Assembly (NCBI RefSeq): GCF_041821045.1
Contig: NZ_JBGUAW010000002.1
Location: 1 to 64,000, forward strand
DNA from: Thiohalorhabdus sp. Cl-TMA
Lineage (GTDB): Bacteria; Pseudomonadota; Gammaproteobacteria; Thiohalorhabdales; Thiohalorhabdaceae
Direction: 5' to 3'
Length of the DNA: 64,000 bases
Shown here: one piece after another, positions 57,892-64,000 of the stretch
How the letters are laid out: the number at the start of each line of letters is the position of its first letter
How positions within the stretch are numbered: position 1 is the stretch's first letter
Notes under the pieces: generated by a model
Seen by the model: the letters and a program-made list of their open reading frames with translations, nothing else
Databases searched by the model: none
What the model was told of the DNA's origin: nothing
Position numbers and translations under genes: made by a program

Positions 57892-58946
57892 CCGTCCTCG
57901 GGCAGGGGGCCGGCCCGCTTCTGCAGCCGCCGTTCCGGCCCCACCACCAGGCGGTCCAGCCCGCGATCCGTGGGGGGAAGCAGGAACAGCCGCAGAAGGA
58001 GGCGATAGACCTCGCCGCGCGGCACCTTGACGGTGTCCCGGGCATCCAGGATGCGCTCGGGTCGGGCCTCGATCCGGTCCAGGGTGCGCTTGGCCAGCGC
58101 CGCCGGCAGGGCGGCCGCCGCCCGGCGCCGGATCCAGCGGTGCGGCAGGTGGTGGAAGAACTCCAGGCCCTCCTCCAGGTCCGCGCGGGCGGCGGCGATC
58201 TGGGTGTTCAGGAAGGGCCGCATGCGGCCGATCATGTCCGGAAAGTACAGGTCGCGCGGTTCCAGGCCGCAGGCGGCCAGGCCGTTCGCCGGCAGGTAGC
58301 AGCGCCCACGGCGGATGTCCTTGGCGAGGTCCCGCAGCACGTTCACCCGCTGGAGGGCCTTGCCCAGATGGATGCCGGCCCGCTCCAGGCTCTGCACATC
58401 CAGCCCGGTGAACCGGTGCGAGGTGGTTCCCAGCTCCAGGGCCCAGTACCCGCCCACGCAGCCGGCGTTGCCGTACAGGTAGGCGTCGAGGGCGGCCTCG
58501 TCGGGCAAGGCCACCACCCGCCCGCCGGTATCGGCGAACCGCTCCAGATCGTCCCGCATGGCCCGGATCAGGGTGCACGCCACCTGCCCGGCCCGCTTGC
58601 GCGCCGGGACCTCCATCTCGCTCACCCAACGGGCCATGTCCGGAAGGCCGGCGAGCAGGATGCGCTCCTCCGGGCTACCGCCCGGTCCCAACGGCGCGGG
58701 CTCCAGGGTGATGGGCGCACCCTGCGCCAGCCGGCCGGCGGCCGCCTCCAGGGCTGCCAGGGTCTCCCCGCGCGCTTCGGGGTCCACCGCGTCGGTGTCG
58801 GCCACCGTGTCCGCCGCGCGGGCGAACAGGTAGGCGCGGGCGAAGTGCTCCCGCATGGCGCGGGGCAGAAGCCGCAGGCTGAGCGCGAAGGAGCGCGCCA
58901 GAACCTCCAGCAATTCCTCCGGTTTTCGCTCCAGCCCCCCCTTCAT
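57888..58946 (-). CDS. Phytoene/squalene synthase family protein
   Basis: Trans-isoprenyl diphosphate synthase fold that joins two prenyl diphosphates head to head. The 352 residues have both aspartate-rich motifs: DTVAD at 46-50 and NVLRDLAKD with Asp206/Asp210, then GRCYLP, as well as GCVGGYWALELG. Whether the product is squalene, phytoene or another lipid cannot be told, and no hopanoid or carotenoid genes are nearby. It starts 10 bases after the GST stop, so the two are likely co-transcribed. Confidence 0.85.
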   Translation of the reverse strand: MKGGLERKPEELLEVLARSFALSLRLLPRAMREHFARAYLFARAADTVADTDAVDPEARGETLAALEAAAGRLAQGAPITLEPAPLGPGGSPEERILLAGLPDMARWVSEMEVPARKRAGQVACTLIRAMRDDLERFADTGGRVVALPDEAALDAYLYGNAGCVGGYWALELGTTSHRFTGLDVQSLERAGIHLGKALQRVNVLRDLAKDIRRGRCYLPANGLAACGLEPRDLYFPDMIGRMRPFLNTQIAAARADLEEGLEFFHHLPHRWIRRRAAAALPAALAKRTLDRIEARPERILDARDTVKVPRGEVYRLLLRLFLLPPTDRGLDRLVVGPERRLQKRAGPLPEDG

Positions 58947-58956
58947 GGCCGGGGAA

Positions 58957-59610
58957 TCAGCACTTTTGTCCGAAATAGCCGCCCTTCTCCCGGAAGTAGG
59001 TGCGAAGTTGGGTTTCGAAGTCGGCCGGTACCGAGCCCGGAATGCTCGCCCGCTCCGCCAGGGCTTCCCACCAAGCGCGGATGCGCGGGAAATCCCCGTA
59101 GTCCGGAAGGTCCACGATCCGCTCCAGGATGGCGAAGCGCTGCAGGAGCGGGGCGTAGGCGGCGTCCACCAGGGAAAAGGTGTCGCCGTTGAAGTAGGGA
59201 CCCCGGACGGCCTGCTCGAGCTTGGCCAGCCGGTGCTCCGCCTGGTGCCACTTGTCCTCGAACTGCTTGGCGTCCTCGGCGATCATCATGTGGAACTGGT
59301 CGAATATCAGGTTCTCGCCCAGGGCGATCCAGGCCCGGTTATGGGCGCGGCGCACCGGGTCCTCCGGGTGCAGGTCGCCGTCGGTGACCTCGTTGACGAA
59401 TTCGTTGATGACCGCGGATTCGAAGATCACCTCCGAATCGTCCACCCGGATCACCGGCACCTTGCCCTCGGGACTGATGGCCAGGAACCAGTCCGGCTTG
59501 TCCGCCAGATCGATATAGGTCGTGGAAAACGCCGCTTCCTTCTCCAGCAGGGTGATGATGGATCGCTGGACGAAGGGGCAGATGGGGAAGCTGATGAGCT
59601 CGAGCTTCAT
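58957..59610 (-). CDS. Glutathione S-transferase family protein
   Basis: The 217 residues contain a thioredoxin-fold N-terminal domain with CPFVQR (11-16), KVPVI and ESAVI (glutathione-site residues) and an all-helical C-terminal domain. Cys11 at the active-site position suggests an omega- or lambda-like thiol transferase rather than a conjugating GST. The terminal KC adds another cysteine. ATG 59610 has AAGGAGGTT upstream. It shares a divergent promoter region with the exonuclease gene. Confidence 0.88.
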   Translation of the reverse strand: MKLELISFPICPFVQRSIITLLEKEAAFSTTYIDLADKPDWFLAISPEGKVPVIRVDDSEVIFESAVINEFVNEVTDGDLHPEDPVRRAHNRAWIALGENLIFDQFHMMIAEDAKQFEDKWHQAEHRLAKLEQAVRGPYFNGDTFSLVDAAYAPLLQRFAILERIVDLPDYGDFPRIRAWWEALAERASIPGSVPADFETQLRTYFREKGGYFGQKC

Positions 59611-59675
59611 GGGCGTTGAACCTCCTTCGAAATCCCAGTCAGTTTAGGGACAAACGGGGCGGTTGCCCACCCCGG

Positions 59676-59704
59676 TCGGCAGCGGGGAGCCGGATCGCTA
59701 CAAT
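59676..59704 (+). promoter_or_regulatory. Candidate xthA promoter
   Basis: TCGGCA (59676-59681) and TACAAT (59699-59704) have a 17-base spacer. The -10 is 5 of 6 and the -35 4 of 6. Initiation near 59711 leaves a leader of about 33 bases with GGAGGAG at 59730. Confidence 0.55.
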
Positions 59705-59743
59705 AGGGCTTCCCCCTGACCCCATCCCCGGAGGAGACCCGGT

Positions 59744-60523
59744 TTGAAGATCGCCACCTGGAACGTGAATTCCATTCGGACCCGCAAGGAGCACGTGAAG
59801 GCCTTTCTGCAGGAGTACGGCCCCGATGTCCTGGCCCTGCAGGAGACCAAGGTGACGGATGACCAGTTTCCCGCCGGGTTCTTCGCCGAAGCGGGCTACC
59901 ACGCCACCGTGTTCGGCCAGAAGACCTATAACGGCGTGGCCTTCCTGGCCCGGGAGGAGCCCCACGCGGCCACCGAGGTGGCCCGGGGCTTCCCCGCGGA
60001 CGGGGAGGACGCCCATTCGCGCCTGATCGCCGCCCGCTTCGGGCCGCTGGTGCTGGTGAATATCTACTTGCCCAACGGCTCCGAGGTGGGGTCGGAGAAG
60101 TACACCTACAAGCTCGACTGGATGCGGCGGCTCCGGGCCTGGCTGGACGAGACCTGCGATCCGGCCGATCCGGTAGTGCTGGTGGGCGACTTCAACGTCG
60201 CCCCCGAGGACCGTGACGTATACGATCCGGAGGCCTGGCGGGGCCGGGTGCTGTTCTCCGAGCCCGAGAAGGAGGCGCTGGAGACCATCCGGGCCTGGGG
60301 CTTCACGGACTGCTTCCGTCTCCACCACGAGGAGGCCGGCCTGTTCTCCTGGTGGGACTACCGCATGAACCAGTTCCGCCGCGGCATGGGCCTGCGCATC
60401 GACCATATCTGGGCCAGCAAGCCCGCCGCCGAGGCCTGCACCGCGTGCGATATCTTTGTCGAGCCACGTCGTTGGGAGCGGCCCTCCGACCACGCGCCGG
60501 TGGTGGCGGAGCTGAATCTCTGA
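59744..60523 (+). CDS. xthA: Exodeoxyribonuclease III
   Basis: AP endonuclease and 3'-5' exonuclease of base-excision repair. The 259 residues start at TTG 59744 (MKIATWNVNSIRTRKEH) behind GGAGGAG. They show LQETK with Glu34, VGDFN with Asp148/Asn150, and the C-terminal LRIDHIWAS and SDHAPV, completing the metal and catalytic site. It is convergent with maeB across a palindromic repeat. Confidence 0.95.
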   Translation: MKIATWNVNSIRTRKEHVKAFLQEYGPDVLALQETKVTDDQFPAGFFAEAGYHATVFGQKTYNGVAFLAREEPHAATEVARGFPADGEDAHSRLIAARFGPLVLVNIYLPNGSEVGSEKYTYKLDWMRRLRAWLDETCDPADPVVLVGDFNVAPEDRDVYDPEAWRGRVLFSEPEKEALETIRAWGFTDCFRLHHEEAGLFSWWDYRMNQFRRGMGLRIDHIWASKPAAEACTACDIFVEPRRWERPSDHAPVVAELNL

Positions 60524-60547
60524 GTCCTGACCAGGCATAGACAGAAA

Positions 60548-60630
60548 AGAAAACGCCAAGGCGCCAAGAAGCGGAGGAAAAACCTAAAGGCTGGTTTGCC
60601 TTTCGATTCCTCACTTCCTTGGCGCCTTGG

Positions 60631-60646
<16 letters not shown>
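60548..60646. repeat. Palindromic repeat, copy B, between xthA and maeB
   Basis: AGAAAACGCCAAG (60548-60560) and CTTGGCGTTTTCT (60634-60646) form a perfect 13-bp terminal inverted repeat, with further GCGCCAAG/CTTGGCGC units inside. It shares arms with copy A at 51108-51238. The right arm enters the maeB reading frame and supplies its last codons and stop. As an RNA hairpin ending in T-rich DNA it could terminate both convergent transcripts. Confidence 0.72.
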
Positions 60647-62901
<2,255 letters not shown>

Positions 62902-62923
62902 GGTGCTCCGTTGCTCCGTGGGG

Positions 62924-63448
62924 TCACGGTAGATAGATGCGGCGATCCTCGAAACCGGCTTGTTCCAGAGCCTCCACCGCCACCGGCACCTGGGCCGCCG
63001 GAAGGGTGATCACCAGGACGGTGCCGCCGTCGGTGATATGGGTCTGCCAGAAGGGGGCATCCTCCCTGGGCACGCCCAGCTCCTCCAGCTTGCGGGTCTG
63101 GTCGCCGTGGAACAGATCCAGGTAGAAACGGGCGAACCAGCCCCACACGGCGCCGATGGCCACCACCCCGGGGAGCCACATCCAATGGAACCCGGTGGTC
63201 CAGAGCAGTAGCCCCAGCGGCAGGGAATACAGGGCGCCACGTCGGGCCCAGTGCCAGGGCGAGGTGAGCCGGGTGAAGTGCTCCGGGGCCTGCTCGGCGT
63301 CTACGCCGCCGGGAAGCTGCTGGTGGAAGACCCGGATGTGCCGGCCCTCGATGCCGGCCTCGGTGAGGGCGGTAACGGCCCGTCCCGCCGTCTCCAGGTC
63401 TGCGGCGGTCAGGACCACGCGGTGGCTGAGCTCGCCGTGCTCGTTCAT
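62924..63448 (-). CDS. Membrane protein of unknown function with two central helices
   Basis: A 174-residue protein. A soluble N-terminal part (about 1-62, predicted alternating beta/alpha, beginning HRVVLTAADLETAGRAVTAL) is followed by two helices near 70-90 and 91-112 (LYSLPLGLLLWTTGFHWMWL), then a C-terminal part with GTVLVITLPAAQVPVAVEAL. The two soluble halves look like a duplicated ferredoxin-like fold split by the helical hairpin, similar in layout to stress-related DUF1269-type proteins. That assignment is tentative. It overlaps the nuclease gene by 4 bases and precedes maeB by 22. Confidence 0.65.
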   Translation of the reverse strand: MNEHGELSHRVVLTAADLETAGRAVTALTEAGIEGRHIRVFHQQLPGGVDAEQAPEHFTRLTSPWHWARRGALYSLPLGLLLWTTGFHWMWLPGVVAIGAVWGWFARFYLDLFHGDQTRKLEELGVPREDAPFWQTHITDGGTVLVITLPAAQVPVAVEALEQAGFEDRRIYLP

Positions 63449-64000
63449 CGCACCGACTCGATCTGGACGGGGTGGCGGAGACGGATCGAGGGCGTGCCGT
63501 CGTGCAGATGGATCCAGCCACGTACCACCATGATGCGCCTCTCCATATTGGCGGGCGCCTTGCCGGCGCCGGTGAAGGCGTCCCGGCTGTCCTTGCGCAG
63601 GATGGCGACGAAATCTTCCGCAAAGTGGAGATAGATGTATTTGCGGGCCGTTTCGACCCTGGCCACCCGGCCCCGGATCCGGTGGAAGGCATTGCGCAGG
63701 TCACGGGCGCGGGCGGCGGGCTGGACCCCGTAACGGGGTCGGGACCAGATGCCGCGTCCCGCCCGCCGGGCCTCGCGCTCGGCGGCGAAATAGCGCTCCA
63801 GCCGGGAGAGATTGGGCGGTTTGACCACGGCGTGGGCGTGGCCCCGACGCAGCAGCAGGGCATTGACGTTGGCGCCCCCCGCCGTGTGCACGTGGGCCAG
63901 GGTGCGGTCGTACTTGTCCTTTTTCTCCGGGCCCAGCTCCAGGCGCACCTTCTTTTCCGCCAGGAAACGGCGCAGGAAGCGCTGGGCCTCGGGACCGCCG
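63445..64000 (-). CDS. Thermonuclease (SNase)-like protein, 5' end outside window
   Basis: The frame is open to the right edge (184 residues visible, starting GGPEAQRFLRRFLAEKKVRL). KKDKYDRTLAHVHTAGGANV, LLRRGHAHAVV and AAEREARRAGRGIW follow the staphylococcal-nuclease fold, with the arginine in YDRTLAHV at the place of the catalytic Arg87. A further OB-like segment (GRVARVETARKYIYLHFAED) follows, giving two domains. Catalytic residues encoded earlier are out of view, so activity cannot be judged. GTG 63948 is internal, not the start. Confidence 0.78.
   Translation of the reverse strand, partial: GGPEAQRFLRRFLAEKKVRLELGPEKKDKYDRTLAHVHTAGGANVNALLLRRGHAHAVVKPPNLSRLERYFAAEREARRAGRGIWSRPRYGVQPAARARDLRNAFHRIRGRVARVETARKYIYLHFAEDFVAILRKDSRDAFTGAGKAPANMERRIMVVRGWIHLHDGTPSIRLRHPVQIESVR

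Overview
The window is a high-GC, densely packed bacterial chromosome segment that reads as a proteobacterium, most likely a deep-branching gammaproteobacterium. Supporting this are a Pseudomonas-like 23S 3' end, the Thr/Tyr/Thr tRNA-tufB-Trp-secE-nusG-rplKAJL-rpoBC order, a complete str-S10-spc-alpha run, an rnfABCDGE operon, and gammaproteobacterial-style RpoB/RpoC/EF-Tu. A less usual trait is that S4, S14, L24, L33, L36 and adenylate kinase all carry intact zinc-binding cysteine sets, which enteric-type gammaproteobacteria have mostly lost. I cannot name the species; a halophilic or sulfur-oxidising deep gamma lineage (Thiohalorhabdus-like) is only a guess.

Layout. 1-262: end of an rRNA operon (23S tail, 5S, terminator). 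288-1867: birA-coaX. 1904-3827: tRNA-Thr, tRNA-Tyr, tRNA-Thr, tuf, rpmG, tRNA-Trp. 3898-15685: secE, nusG, rplK, rplA, rplJ, rplL, rpoB, rpoC. 15840-34908: rpsL, rpsG, fusA, second tuf, then S10, spc and alpha operons without interruption, including secY, adk, infA and rpoA. 34992-36683: SAM hydrolase and an outer-membrane barrel protein. 36707-42029 (minus): Rnf electron-transport complex. 42279-44566: mrp, dcd and dut. 44730-49489: a frameshifted metallo-beta-lactamase-fold gene, a methyltransferase-esterase pair, coaBC and a small membrane protein. 49514-57891: SLC13 carrier, MrfA-like helicase, LOG-family protein, HPP/CBS pair, radC and a site-2-protease-like gene. 57888-64000: phytoene/squalene-synthase-like protein, GST, exonuclease III, malic enzyme-PTA, a membrane protein and a nuclease cut by the window edge.

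How the genes work together. More than half of the window makes the transcription and translation machinery. Promoters and leaders sit where regulation is expected: a near-consensus promoter for the str operon, one for the alpha operon overlapping the rpmJ stop, and hairpin-rich leaders ahead of rplK, rplJ and rpoB. CoaX and CoaBC are two steps of CoA synthesis. Dcd and Dut together turn dCTP into dUMP. Rnf couples ferredoxin:NAD redox to an ion gradient, and Mrp is an Fe-S carrier next to it. Exonuclease III, RadC, the helicase and the SNase-like protein form a loose set of DNA-metabolism genes.

I found no CRISPR array, prophage, insertion sequence or defence island. The least explained stretches are the 513-base structured intergenic region at 47501-48013, two related palindromic repeats (51108-51238 and 60548-60646, the latter supplying the last codons of maeB), the single-base frameshift near 45360, and an orphan coding remnant at 53599-53730.
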